62,000 bases of DNA from Cryptomeria japonica (lineage: Eukaryota > Streptophyta > Pinopsida > Cupressales > Cupressaceae). The translations under genes and the position numbers were made by a program. Below are positions 1 through 13,300 of this stretch, piece after piece (position 1 is the first letter of the stretch; every line of letters starts with the position of its first letter). The notes under the pieces were generated by a model. The model saw only the letters and a list, made by a program, of their open reading frames with translations, had not been told where the DNA came from and made no database searches. Where the stretch lies: positions 307,189,164-307,251,163 of the forward strand of contig NC_081414.1 of assembly GCF_030272615.1 (NCBI RefSeq), in the 5' to 3' direction.

Positions 1-1461
1 CATGTCAAATCTTCTCCAAATCTAAGACAATGTGTATATCTCTCCAAGAGATTTATGTTGCCTATTTGAAGTCCAAAATATGACTTTGTATGCTCAAGTT
101 ATGAGCTCTCAAAATCATAAAGCTACTTGCCACTTCTAGCTAACATTTCACTGTCCAAACAACAAAATTTGGAAAAACTAATCATAAAAACATGTAGTGC
201 ACTAAGTCACCTTTCCAACAACTACAAGAAGTTGAAAACCCAACACCATACGCCCAAGTTATGCTTCAGAGAAAAAATAGCCTATTAGGCTAAAAATGCA
301 ACCATGGACTCCAAAATTTTCACCAATATGCCATAATATCAATTTTTCAAATTTTTATTTAATTGGACATTAATGAGAAAATTTTGACTGGTTTTATAAG
401 CAATTTTTTTTTAATGAATTTTTCTAATGATGACCTACGATACAGTCGTACAACCGTACTGCCTAATTTTTTTGCAACTCAAGCCTCTATCATCAAAATG
501 GGTTGAATTATATATCAAATTTTATCTCCTATCCTCCTTGCACACAACCATGGGGCTTTTTTTGTCCCATGAGGTCAACTATAGAACTTAACCCCTTAAA
601 CCCCATAGTAAAATTCATGAAAACCCAATTTGAAAAAAAAATTTATAAACCCATATCTGCAACAAATGTCCACAAATCTATAACCCCATAGCATGCAAAA
701 AACCTTCATATCTTTCCTTGTCTATCATTGTTACATGCATTCATGGATTGAAAACCTAATGTTATAATATCATAAACTATAACTTTGATACCACTTGAAA
801 AGAAACTTATAGCCATACATATGACAATTTCCACACACCCAATTAATATTTCTACCAAATAAACACATAGAATCCACATGTAAAAAACAAAAAAACATAC
901 CCATCAAAGATGACACAAGATATACCCTAGGAAAAACCTCATGATGGAAAAAACCCAGCCTCCAAAAGCATTTATCACCATGTATTATCAACAATGCAAC
1001 CATTACAAATACAACCATGAAAGCTTTCAAAACTCCAGCCATCTACAAGAAATCCATGTAAACAAGCATCTAACCACACATCCCATGTCATGCATCCAAT
1101 CTCCACAAATTCTAAACCTAACTTACTCAAACAACTACCCTTATGGTTTCTTTTATAGACACAAGCTCCCATAAAACTAGACCAAGTGATTTTACATCAA
1201 AACCATGTGCTAAATTCATGGGCTAACTACCCCATTGACCCCACATATAATATTGGGAACTTTATTAAATTAATTTCCCCAATATTAAATAAATATAATA
1301 TAATATATTCCAATGTTACAATACAACTCATCAAGTGGCCTTGAGAATATTCCAATAGAATCTCTACAATTTATACATCCATGTGCAACTCACATAATAA
1401 AATTAAATATTATAATTATAAACATTATTATGTAAGGTGTAAAACACCTATTTTGCCAACA
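1..1461 (-). repeat. Possible LTR, right end only
   Basis: On the minus strand the sequence from 1461 begins TGTTGGCAAAATAGG, the form expected of an LTR start. No coding sequence is visible across 1-1461, which is AT-rich. If this is an LTR its other end lies outside the window, so neither the terminal dinucleotide pair nor a target duplication can be tested (GAATC at 1462-1466 would be the right-hand copy). It abuts the copia fragment that follows. This is an inference from one terminus only. Confidence 0.35.
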
Positions 1462-1559
1462 GAATCTTATGAAATAAATCAAATTTTGCATATATAAATT
1501 ATTGGAAGCTTATTGTATGTGATTACATCTAGACTAGACTAGACATTAATTAAAAGTCT

Positions 1560-1865
1560 ACATGATTGGAAGATTTAAAGCCATACCTAACAAGATAGAT
1601 GTAAAGGTAGCAAAATAATTTTTTAGATATTTGAAAGCTACTATGGACTATGGTTTATGGTATCCTAGAAGAAAATAAATAAATTTGATAGTAGACACAA
1701 GTTTAGATTGGGTTGGAAATGATGATGATAAATTGAGCACTAGTAGTGGTGCATTATTTATTGGTGACAATTCTATGTCATGTTTAAGGAAGGACTATGT
1801 GACCTTATCCACTGTCAAAGTATAATACATTGTAGCAATTTCATGTTGCACTCAAGTGATTTGGA
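1560..1865 (+). pseudogene. Ty1/copia RNase H fragment, left part
   Basis: Frame-by-frame translation gives recognisable Ty1/copia RNase H segments: FRYLKATMDYGLWYP, then a degenerate D-x-DW motif (DTSLDWVGND), an STSSGALFIG block and a terminal CCTQVIWMK. Several stops interrupt it, for example after VAK and after STVKV, so it is dead. It stops exactly at the TGAAG that starts the gypsy insertion, and the next part of the same domain resumes at 13750. What I see is the domain order and the interruption. That it once belonged to a full copia element is known family architecture. No upstream integrase or RT is visible in the window. Confidence 0.75.
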
Positions 1866-1870
1866 TGAAG
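1866..1870. repeat. TSD TGAAG of gypsy element 1 (left copy)
   Basis: TGAAG directly precedes the LTR terminus TGTAATCC and is repeated at 13745-13749 directly after the other LTR terminus. A 5-bp duplication is the usual size for LTR retrotransposons. Confidence 0.85.
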
Positions 1871-4800
1871 TGTAATCCCCCGCCAGGAACCCCAAAGGAA
1901 AAACATACAACTAAGCAACTAAGGGTGAAATAATTTTATTTTTTTAAGCATAAATCACATTAAGTGCTTTAATTACTACATTGCACAATAATAACACAAG
2001 TGAAAGACTAACTCAAGAATTCCTAAAGAGTTACCAACAAAGAATTAAATGAAAGGTTAAATTCCATAATTAAGATTAATCCAAATATCCATCAATTACT
2101 CAATGAACATAATAAACCATAAACACATAATAAATATTTTCATTTAAAGATTGAAAGTATTACAATATAATTTTCTCTTCAATAAAGCATTTGCACAAAA
2201 CATAAGGATAACTGATAAAATAACATCAAAAACTTAAGATTACATTGATCATCAAATGCATGGCTCCCAATAATACATATAAAATTTACATCTTTACCAA
2301 ATACAAGGTTACATAAATCCATTGATACAAATGACCACATAGGTCTCGAAAGGGCAATAATCTCCAACATGAGATGATGCATGAATCATGAACCACAAGA
2401 TCACCTATGAAGCCAATCCTCACATGAAGGCATGGGCAAGAACATCTGATGAGAAGTGGCACTACCACCCGACCATGTGATTCCAAAACGGAATCACCCC
2501 ATCATGCTAGGAGATAGCAGAAGACCCTCAAGCAAGCATAAGAAAGACATGGATGACATACAATATGACTCCACAATACTCCAGGTGAACTCGACATCAC
2601 AATACACTAGTGACCCTAAAGAGAGAGTTTCATCGCATAGCTTATGATGGCTACCCTAGGTAGGCCTCCATAGGTTCCGGTCCCCATCCTGGGTTATCTT
2701 GGTAACCTTTCCCAAACCCCCGATTACATCTAAGTCTCATGCGGACCCTACCAGTCCTTCGTGAAGACAAGTTGGTTGGTTTGTCATTCCAAGCCTTCCA
2801 ACTACATCTTGAGCCTATACGAGCACTCAACCATACATGGGGTACAATATCCTAATTAATGTTATAAACTACCCACCCCCTAATCAATTATTAGGTTATC
2901 ACTTATTATCTGACTTTATAGGGGTTATCCTGCCAACCACTTTGGGCACGGCCCCCACTCAAAATCTACTCTCTCGTAGGACACTAAACAAACGTGGTCA
3001 CTCTATGAGGACCCTATGGCGAAATAGACAGCCATAACACCTCTACAACCATATAGGTGACCAAAAAAAAGACTTACTAACCCTTGGTTAACCATAAGGA
3101 ATAAGCACAATATGGTAACAACAATGAGGTCATAAATACATCACCTGATCAAGAGGTACAAAATACACCACAACAGGGCAACTGAACATAGACAAGAAAT
3201 TGCAACCAAATAAACCCCTTGCAAGAAATACTAAATTCACTAAGACTAAACTCAGACAATCTTTGAGAATAATAACATCATAAACACTTGAAAATTTATC
3301 AATTAAAATTTAATAAAACACCCCACATTTATAATACATTATCCTAAGACGTCATTCAATTTTTATTCCCAAAACAATAATCAAAATAAATTAATAAAAA
3401 TCCATATCAAAGATATAACATATGAATTATATTAAAAATATTTAATCTAATTTCAAAATAAATCTAATTTACCAATTAGATCTTAGAACTAATGCGTTGA
3501 TTATATATATATAACATTAATAAAATAATATAGAAACGAAACTTAAAGTTAATCACATGTTGTTATTAAATAGTGAACACGTTTCAATATGCAACCGCGA
3601 TGAGGGAAAAGGTAAAAAGTGGTGGCAAGCTACCTACCGGTAGTGTTGCTACCACACTACCAGCTGGTAGTGCTGCTACCATCCGGTAGCAGCAGCTACC
3701 ATCCCACGTGGTGGGAATACCCTGCCACATGGGGTTCAATTTTTATTTTATTTTTAAATTTATTTAAAATAAAAACCATTCCTCTACTGCACGAAAGTCA
3801 CTAGTAATAAAATATAGTGAATAGAATTTTATTCTTGCAATGAAATTATTCAATAAGGAATTTTGGTAAACCAATAAAGCATAAAAGACTCAAATCTAAA
3901 GATCTTGGGCAAAATTTCAAAAGAATCTTAAGAAATAAGAGGGATTTTGTTCATTTTTTTATTTCTTCACACATAGGAAGAATCCTTGCATCATGCAAAG
4001 AGGCAAATTAACAAAATTTTGCCAGCATAACCCCCAAACTTTGGACAAATAAAAACTTGCAATCAATCAAAAAACAAACTTTGTTCCTTACTACACAAAT
4101 AGAGAAAATAATCCAAACTAATTTTTTCAAGGAATTAGGAAGCACACAGCCAACAAGATATTGGACAATTTCTTTTCAACATACACATATTGATTTGGGA
4201 TTTAATTAAATCCAATAGCAAACTACTATATTTCCAATTCAAACCTTCAACAAGAATCTCCAATAAGATCTAACAAATTTCAATCACACACACAGGGAAA
4301 AAGCTCAAAACATTCAAATTTTTATTGTGACAAAGAGAGGGAAATCTATCCAACCTGACAAGCAATCCAGGAAGAAAATTGTAGAAGAGTTCAATCCTGC
4401 ATACCAATTCCAAAATCCAGATTCCTCCTTCCAAATGGTTTCCAAGTTTTTGTTTTCAAAAATGCCTCCTCTTCTTCTTGTGAACTCACAGGTAATATAA
4501 CCAAAAATATTTTCAACCTAAACTTTTTAGGTTAAATTTTTTCTCAACCAATGGGAATAAGATATTTAAAAAGTAATAAAATCTAATTTCCCTTTTCCAT
4601 GACACAATTTCTTTTTAAGCAAAATAAAATCTAAAAGCTAACCAAAAGGTAAATGGAAATGCTTATTTTTTCATTTTCTTTTCCCATAAGAATTTAACTC
4701 AACATTTGCACTAAAATTCAAATAGCATTGCATTTAACTAATTTCTTTTTCAAATAATTTAATACAACTATTTTCACAATATAACATGCAATTTAACCAT

Positions 4801-5554
4801 TTAATTTAACAACTCCATTTATTTAAATAAATCAATAAACTCAAGGTATATAATTAAATTAAATACGCCAACACAAAATAACACAATTCACTCAATTTAA
4901 ATCTTTTCTAATAACTGGAAGCACGCAAAATGAGAGAAGACCATATGACAACACAAAACGAAAATACCAAAGCACTATGACTCACATATCGATCAAATGG
5001 GAAAATACGACCGACTAACAATACTACATGAGTGTAACTGTGGGTCAAACTAGGGTCTAACAACTATCTCCTCCACTCCCATCGGACAAATAAGGCACGC
5101 TCAGACCTATAAAAACCAGGTGGAGTCGATACCCTGTACCTACCCGGTACTTGTACCTACAATGTCTTGCATCAAAGAACCACACATGCATATAGACAAA
5201 TATATAAACAGACATGGCACGCACATCGATGAAGGAGAATCATGACGGTCCCTACCTCACCAAAGTAAGTGAAGGAAAATCATCCCCTCGCATCCCATAC
5301 ACTTGCAAACATGAAACATGTAAATAATGCATCGCACATATAAAGTAAATGTGTCAGTCCATGTCAGTAATCCATAAAAATCACATTTACCATAAGTAAT
5401 GAAATACTGCACGAAAGCATACACTACATATCAAGTTAAAGCATGTAATAACATCGCATAAAGTTTGAATAAAGTATAACAATAATGTATCCACTGAATA
5501 GTCAACTAAAGTCAAACATGATTCTAAAAAGTTTGATCAAGAAGGGGTACTACA
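1871..5554 (-). repeat. 3' LTR of gypsy element 1 (full length)
   Basis: This 3684-bp LTR has inverted ends (minus strand TGTAGTACCCC...GGATTACA). From 2140 onward it aligns with 10347-13744. Its outer 269 bp (1871-2139) have no counterpart in the other LTR. At 3634-3700 it holds an alternating CTACC/GGTAG cluster that is shorter in the partner LTR. Confidence 0.88.
3634..3700. repeat. CTACC/GGTAG hairpin cluster in LTR
   Basis: CTACC occurs at 3634, 3649, 3657, 3676 and 3696. GGTAG occurs at 3639, 3666 and 3685. They alternate so that adjacent arms can pair (CTACCGGTAG; CTACCAGCTGGTAG; GGTAGCagcaGCTACC). The partner LTR at about 11851-11893 has a shorter version, so the number of units differs between the two LTRs of one element. 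Confidence 0.7.
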
Positions 5555-5566
5555 TTCTCCCCCCTA
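5555..5566 (-). other. Polypurine tract of gypsy element 1
   Basis: On the minus strand AGGGGGGAGAA lies immediately before the LTR start TGTAGTAC. This is the position and composition of the plus-strand primer in LTR elements. Confidence 0.8.
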
Positions 5567-5588
5567 AAATTGGCTTACTCTTGGAAGC

Positions 5589-6965
5589 CTAAAACAGATA
5601 AGAATAAATCTCTCTTATCTTCGTTGCATCCTCCCATGTCACCGAGGTCTCATCATTTGGGTCCCATAGGACCCTTACCTAGTTGATGGTACGACCCCTA
5701 AGGGTCAAATCCCGACACTAAATAATGTGCACGGGTTCCATGGAAATTTGCCCATCCTCGACCTGCAAAGCATTCCAATCAAGAACATGAGTCACATCAG
5801 GATGATAAGGTCAAAGAACTGAAACATGAAAGACATTGTGGATGCGGGATAGACTTGGTGGCAAGGTAAGATGGTAGGAAATAGGTTCAATCCTCTCAAG
5901 GATCTCAAAAGGGCCAACAAAATGAGGTGCCAACTTAGAACCCTTTCCATAATGGATCGGACTCTTCCATGGATGCAATCTCAAGAACACACAGTTGCCA
6001 ACTGAAAACTGAGGATCCACTCTATGAGCATCGGCATACTTCTTCTGCCTGTCTTGAGTAGCTACCAAATGCCCACAAATCTGCTCAACCTGTTGCTCCA
6101 TCTCTCAAAGCATATTCGGTCCTAAATGCACCCTATCCTCTAACCGATCCCAACTCAAAGGAGTACGGCAAGGACAACCATACAATGCCTAGAAGGGAGA
6201 CATGCCTATGGAGCTATGATATCCATTGTTATAAGAAAACTCCACATGGAAAAGATATTCCTCCCAGCATGACAGGTGGTCCATAACATACATGCAAAGC
6301 ATGTCCTCCAAGACCCGATTCACATGCTTAGCCTGACCATCGATCTCTGGGTGATAAGTTGAATTGAAGTTCAACTGGGTCCCCAAAGCATGCTGAAGTG
6401 AGGTCCACAATGCTAAAGTAAAGAAAGGGTCTCTATCATAAATGATATGCCTAGGAATCCCATGCAACCTTGCCACTTCTTCCAAGAAAACTCGTGCCAC
6501 CATTGTTGTTGTATAAGAAGATCAAATAGGAACGAAATGAGCAACTTTCGTCAATCTATCAACAATGACCATGATGGCATCACGAGGATGCAAAGAAATA
6601 GGCAACCCCACTATGAAATCCATGGAAATGATATTCCATTTCCAATTCGGTACCAAATTAGGCTGTAAAAGACCTACAGGGTGCTGATGCTCCGCCTTCA
6701 CCCATTGACATTCTAAACACTACAGCACAAAATTAGCAATGTCACGTTTCATACCAGCCCAATGATATATATGTCTAAGATCTGAGTGCATCTTCTTGAT
6801 ACCATGGTGTGTCGAATAAGGTGCACGATTGGCCTCAGTCATGATAAAAATGTGAAGACCCTCCAAAGGAGGTACATAGATCTGTCCAAGATATCGAAGG
6901 AGACCATCTGCCTCAAGATTATATCCAGAATATCTACCCTCTAATGGTCTTCCAGACTCTGTCAC
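5589..6965 (-). pseudogene. Integrase with chromodomain-like tail (gypsy element 1)
   Basis: The pieces in element order are as follows. A zinc-binding region lies in 6720-6965 (HRAPYS-type H2 half, ending LRHIYHWAGMKRD). The DDE core lies in 6189-6503, with IYDRDPFF holding the second Asp and a YHPEIDGQ block. A C-terminal GPF-type module lies in 5811-6101 (PFEILERIEPISYHL). A chromodomain-like tail ends WEDATKIREIYSYLF, followed by the natural stop at 5589-5591. The residue where the third catalytic acid (Glu) is expected, after DGQA, is Lys. Stops are visible at 5679-5681, 6189-6191 and 6720-6722, all TAG on the coding strand. Dead, but the domain identity is clear. Confidence 0.85.
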
Positions 6966-7049
6966 GGCTCTAACATCCTGATACTAGGTGTCCTAAGGAA
7001 GAATCCCAATAATTCTCTCTTTCAAGTCGACTCCAAGGGACAACACAAC

Positions 7050-8410
7050 AACCTCATGTCACCTATGACTCAAAGCATCTACCACTACATTTTCTTTCCC
7101 CTAAATATATCAAACCTCAAAATCATACTCACAGAGGAATTTCATCCATCTTCGTTGTCGAGCATTCAAGTTCGGCTGCGTGAAAATATACTGCAAACTA
7201 CGGTGATCACTATGCAGCTCAAATCGACGCCCCAACAGAAAATGTCACCATCTAACCAATGCATGCAATACAACTGCCAACTCCAAGTCATGAACTAGAT
7301 AGTTTAGCTTGTGGTCCTTGAGTTTGCGAGACTCATAGGCAGTCACATGACCATCTTGCATAAGCACTGCTCCTATACCTTCTAAAGAGGCATCTGTGCA
7401 TACCATAAAATCTCTAGATGGATCAGGAACTGCCAAGATCGGAGCACTAACAAGGAGTTCCTTCAAGGTACAAAAATCTAACTCACACTGCTCTAACCAA
7501 ACAAACTTCTTCCCTTTCCTCTAAAGAGAAGTGATTGGGTGACCTATCTAGGAAAAACTCTGAACAAAGCGACGGTAATATCCGGCCAAACCCATAAAAA
7601 TTTGAACCTCTGAAACATTGGTTGGCGCTGGCCAATCTACAATGGCTTGGATCTTAGAAGGATCCATGGATACACCTTCTCCCAAAACTATATGACCAAG
7701 ATATTTCACCTCTGACTGGAAGAAATCACACTTTTCCAGTTGGCATAAAGCCAATTCTCCCTCAAGCACTGCAATACCTATTACAAGTGGCCCTCATGCT
7801 CTTCCACAGATCTAGAATAAATCAATATGTCATCCAAGAACACAAGGACAAAATGATCAAGGTAGGTGTGGAAAACCCCATTCATGAGGCTCATGAAAAC
7901 TGAGGGCACGTTTGTCAACCCAAATGGCACCACTGTGAACTCATAGTGACCATAACAAGTATGAAACGTCATCCTATGAATGTCTGCATCATGAATATGC
8001 AACTGATGATACCCAGATTTCAGATCAATCTTAGAGAACACCTTGGCTCCCTTTACCTGATCAAAAAGATCATCTATACGGGGCAATGGATATCGATTCC
8101 TGATGCTTACCTTATTCAACTATCGGTAATCAATGCATAATTGAAGAGAACCATCCTTCTTCTTAACAAAGATAACAGGCGCACCCCAAGGAGAAACACT
8201 AGGACAAATGAACCCCTTGGACAACAATTCCTCTATCTACAATTTTAACTCACTCAACTCCCAAGTAGTCATCCGATATGGAGCTCTCAAAATAGGTTCC
8301 GCACTAGGAACCAAGTCAATGCAAAATTCTATGTCCCTCTTCAGAGGCATACCAAGAATATCCAAAGGAAACACATTAGTGTACTCTCAAAGAATAGGGT
8401 GACCATCAAG
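7050..8410 (-). pseudogene. Reverse transcriptase and RNase H (gypsy element 1)
   Basis: The RT fingers are readable at about 8410-8120 (segment [16 protein letters not shown]). The palm follows at 7781-8119 with [10 protein letters not shown] and the active site FLDDILIYS. The thumb/connection is at 7548-7769 (VKYLGHIV, MGLAGYYRRF). RNase H is at 7245-7466 (VCTDASLEGIGAVLMQ, KLNYLVHDLELAVV), and a further degenerate portion runs to about 7050. Stops break it at 8120-8122, 7521-7523 and between the thumb and the RNase H start. The Asp-Asp of the RT site is kept. Confidence 0.87.
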
Positions 8411-8584
8411 AGCAATTTCTCAACTCTCTTCCTCATCCACATCCTCAAGAGTAACTACAAAAAGCTGACACCCTTGACGCATACATCGCTTAAGTTGCAT
8501 AGCGGAAATCATGCGTAAGGATATCGATCTTTGAACTCCTACAATCTCCACTTTCCTGCCATGATCATCTAAACACTCCATTGT

Positions 8585-8990
8585 CTTCTAATGATAGTCT
8601 ACATGAGTGATGTGAGATGATAGCCAATCCATCGCCAACACAACTCCATAAGACCCCAAAGAAATGACTCGAAGGTCAACCGAAGTAACAAAGAGTCCTA
8701 GGTCCAACTCACAATTAGGAATGAAGGTATCTACGGACACACACACACTGGTAGCCAACTCTACTTGCCACCTATCTGCCTTCTTAGTAGACATGAGCCC
8801 GCACCGCTCCACAATGGATGAAGAAATGAAAGAATCAGAAGCACTGGAGTCAAAAAGTAAAAAGATAGGAATACCACACAACACACCTACAGTCTTGATC
8901 ACAGTACCCTGGTGCTCATCCTGGCAGTCATCAACCGCTGCAAATACTCTATGGGATCTACCTGCATCCCCCACTGTCGACTCTGATTTT
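8585..8990 (-). pseudogene. Aspartic protease region (gypsy element 1)
   Basis: The 128-residue reading frame at 8588-8974 contains LLFDSSASDSFIS, the retropepsin active-site segment, in which the usual Gly after Asp-Ser is Ser. A later SYGVVLAMDWLSSH matches the conserved GMDWL region seen at the end of gypsy proteases. The frame lies between gag (right) and RT (left) on the minus strand, as expected. The DSGA-to-DSSA change would be expected to weaken or destroy activity. Confidence 0.82.
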
Positions 8991-9003
8991 TTTGGCCTCT
9001 GAC

Positions 9004-10243
9004 TACCTATCTGATGAGAATGTTGAGGGCACTGAGAGGCTATGTGGCCAAATTGACCACGAGAGAAGCAAGCTCCCCTACTAGGTCGTCTACCTCTAGA
9101 CGGCCCACTGGAATGCTGGAAGCTTCCCCTACTAGGGGCCTGAGATGCACCCTGAGAGGACTACCTTGGGAAACTCTACCTACTCCTCTACCAGTTCCTT
9201 TTCTTCTTATGCTGAGAGTTGCCACCCTATTGGCCCTAAAACTGTTTCAGCCTCGGCTGAAAACTCTTCTGCTGCTGCCCACCCTTAGCGGGTGCTTGAG
9301 AACCTCTAAAAGGTGCAGTAGTCTGGGACTAATTCCCTCTAACTTTGGACCCATTGAAAGGCACACTCCCGATCTACTTTCCAGACTGACCGCCATGAGC
9401 ACAACTAAGATTCTGCTCCACTAGTTTGGCTTTCACCACGGCTACCTCTACTGAAGCAGGCTCAAACACTCTCACTCCTCCACTAATGCGATCGTTTAGA
9501 CCCCCCAAGAAATGTTGACCTGGCATCGCCTCATCATTTCCAATACTGGCATACTATTTGAGCTCATAAAACTTATGCTCAAACTGATCTACAGACATAC
9601 CAAACTAGCACAAAGCATAGAACTCATCTACCTCGACTGTCTCCACTGAGGTGAGAGAAATCGTGCCCTGAATCTCTCCAAAAAGATCTCCCATGACATG
9701 GTGCTAATGCTCACACCAATCCTCTTCTCCTCTAACCACCACCAAATATAGGCAAAACTCTCAAGATGCATGATAGCACATCTCGCCTTAGTGTTCTTGC
9801 CATACGGATGCATGGCAAAACACTAATCTAAACTAATCAGCAAGGTCTCTGCCTCAAGATCGGTACCCTTACCGTCAAAGTAAGGAGGATGGGACCTCCT
9901 CAAGTCCCTCATGTGCCCCATGGTAGTTGAGTCTTGGTCTACTAGGACCTCTCTCCTTGTGGGAGACCTCTCTCTCTCTCTACTCCAGAATCTGTTGATG
10001 CAACTCTCCTACCTAAGCATGGATGGGTTGATCAGCCTTAGGTCTAGGGCCTAGTCTGGATAGCATCTCCTGAAACATCTGCCTCAATTCTTCCCTTTCA
10101 GAAACCTGCTCTCCTACATGCTACTCATCCTGATGAATAGACTGATCCTGACCCACACTCACATGAGTGGGTGGTAGCGAAGGACTATGGTCGTCGGAAC
10201 CTCGACCACCAACACGGCTACTTCCCTTGGCTCTCCTAGCCAT
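9004..10243 (-). pseudogene. gag: gag (gypsy element 1)
   Basis: The start codon lies at 10241-10243, followed by a short basic stretch (MARRAKGSSR). The capsid-like part is at 9628-9813 (MHPYGKNTKARCAIMHL, then FLERFRARFLSPQWR). A zinc knuckle lies near 9020-9060: C-x2-R-x4-H-x4-C, where the second Cys of the CCHC motif is Arg. Several stops break the frame. Only about 100 bp separate the start codon from the truncated 5' LTR. Confidence 0.75.
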
Positions 10244-10346
10244 GACCTAACACTGCACAAGAGAAAAAGATTTAGATCTATGGCAAGGATACTAACAAGG
10301 GAAACACAAACACTAAGACCTAATCAAAAAGTCAAGTTGAATAGGC

Positions 10347-13300
10347 TCATTTAAAGATTGAAAGTATTACAATATAATTTTCTCTTCAATAAAGCATTTG
10401 CACAAAGCATAAGAATAACTAATAAAATAACATCCAAAACTTAAGGTTACATTGATCATCAAATACATGGCTCCCAATAATACATGTAAAGTTTACATCT
10501 TTACCAAATACAAGGTTACATAAATCCATTGATACAAATGACCACATAGGTCTCGAAAGGGAAATAATCTCCAACATGAGATGATGCACGAATCACGAAC
10601 CACAAGAACATATGCGAAGCCAATCCTCACATGAAGGCACGAACAAGAACCTCTGATGGGAAGTAGCACTACCACCTGACCATGTGATCCCAAAATGGAA
10701 TCACCCCACTGTGCTAGGACATAGCAAGAGACCCTCAAGAAAGCATAAGCAAGACATGGATGACAGTACAATATGACTCCACAATACTCCAAGTGAAATC
10801 GACATCACAATACACTAGTGACGCTAAAGAGAGAGTGTCATTGCATAGCTTATGATGGTTACCCTAGGTAGGCCTCCATAGGTCTCAGCCCCCATCCTGG
10901 GTTATCCTGGTAACCTTTCCTAAACCCCCGGTTTCACCTAAGTCTCATGTGGACCCTACCAACCCTTTGTGAAGACAAGGTGGTTGATTTTCCATTCCAG
11001 GCCTTCCCACTACATATTGAGCCTATACGATCACTCAACCATGTGCGGGGTAAAATATGTTAATTAATGTTATAAACTACCCACCCCCTAATCAGTTATT
11101 AGCTTATCACTTATTATCTGACTTTCGAGGGGTTATCCTGCCAACCACTTCGGACGCGGCCCCCACTCAAAATCCACTCTCTTGTAGGACACTACACAAA
11201 CATGGTCACTCTATGAGGACCGTATGGAAAAATAGATAGCCATAACACCTCTACAACCATACAGGTGACCAAAACAAAGACTTACTAACCCTTGGTTAAC
11301 ATAAGGAATAACCACAATACGGTTAAAACAACAAGGTCATAAATACATCACCTGATCAAGAGGTACAAAATACACCACAACAAGGTGACTGAACATAGAC
11401 AAGAAATTGCAACCAAATAAACCCCTTGCAAGAAATACTAAACACTAAGACTGAAGTCAGACAATCTTTGAGAATAACAACATCATAAACACTTGCAAAT
11501 TCATCAATTAAAATTTAATAAAACACCCCACATTTATAATACATTATCCTAAGACATCATTCAATTTTTATTCCCAGTACAATAATCCAAATAAATTAAT
11601 AAAATTCCATATCAAAGATATAATATATGAATTATATTAAAAATATTTAATCTACTTTCAAAATAAATCTAATTTACCAATTAGATCTCCTAGAGCTAAT
11701 GCCTTGATTAAAAAAATAAATAAATAAATAAATATATATATATATATATAGAAACGAAACATAAAGTTAATCACATGTTGTTATTAAACATCGAACACAT
11801 TTCACTATGCAACTGCGATGAGGGAAAAGATAAAAAGCGATGGCAAGCTACCTACCTATAGTGCTTTACGGTAGCAGCAACTACCATCCCACGTGGTGGG
11901 AATACCCTGCCACGTGGTGTTCAATTTAAATTTTATTTATTTTTAATTATTTTAAATAAAAACCATTCCTCTACTACACAAAAGTCACTAGTAATAAAAT
12001 ATAGTGAACATAATTTTATTCTTGCAATGAAATTTTTCAATAAGGAATTCCGGTAAACCAATAAAGCATAAAAGACTCAAATCTAAAGATCTTGGGCAAA
12101 ATTTCAAAAGAATCTTAAGAAATAAGAGGGGATTTGGTTCATTTTTTATTTCTTCACACACAGGAAGAATCCTTGCATCATGCAAAGAGGCAAATTAACA
12201 AAATTTTGCCAGCATAACCCCCAAATTTTGGATAAATAAAAACTTGCAATCAATCAGAAAACAAACTCTATTCCTTACTACACAAAGAGAGAAAATAATC
12301 CAAACTAAATTTTTCAAAGAACTAGGAAGCACACAGCCAACAAGATATTGGACAATTTCTTTTCAACATACACATATTGATTTGGGATTTAATTAAATTC
12401 AATATCAAACTACTATATTTCCAATTCAAACCATCAACAAGAATCTCCAATAAGATCTAACAAATTTCAATCACACACGCAGGGAAAAAACTCAAAACAT
12501 TCAAATTTTTATTGCAACAAAGAGAGGGAAATCTATCCAACCTGACAAGCAATCCAGGAAAAAAAATGTAGAAGAGTTCAATCCTACATACCAGTTCCAA
12601 AATCCAGATTCCTCCTTCCAAATGGTTTCCAAGTTTTTGTTTTCAAAAATGCCTCCTCTTCTTCCCGTGAACTCACAGGTAATATAGCCAAAAATATTTT
12701 CAACCTAAAATTTTTAGGTTAAAAGTTTTCTCAACCAATGGGAATAAGATATTTAAAAAGTAATAAAATCTAATTTCCCTTTTCCATGACACAATTTCTT
12801 TTTAAGCAAAATAAAATCTAAAAGCTAACCAAAAGGTAAATGGAAATGCTTATTTTTTTCATTTTCTTTTCCCATAATAATTTAACTCAACATTTGCACT
12901 AAAATTCAAATAGCATTGCATTTAACTAATTTATTTTTCAAATAATTTAATACAACTATTTTCACAATATAACATGCAATTTAATCATTTAATTTAACAA
13001 CTCCATTTATTTAAATAAATCAATAAACTCAAGGCATATAATTAAATTAAATACACCAACACAAAATAACACAATTCACTCAATTTAAATCTTTTCAAAT
13101 AACTGGAAGCACGCAAAATGAGAGAAGACCATATGACGACTCACAAAATGAAAATAACAAAGCATTATGACTCGTATACTGGTCAAACGAGAAAAGATGA
13201 CCGACTGACAACACTCACATGAGTGTAAGTGCGGGTCAAACTAGGGTCTGACAATTATCTCCTTCACTCCCATTGAACAAATAAGGCATGCTCAGACCTA

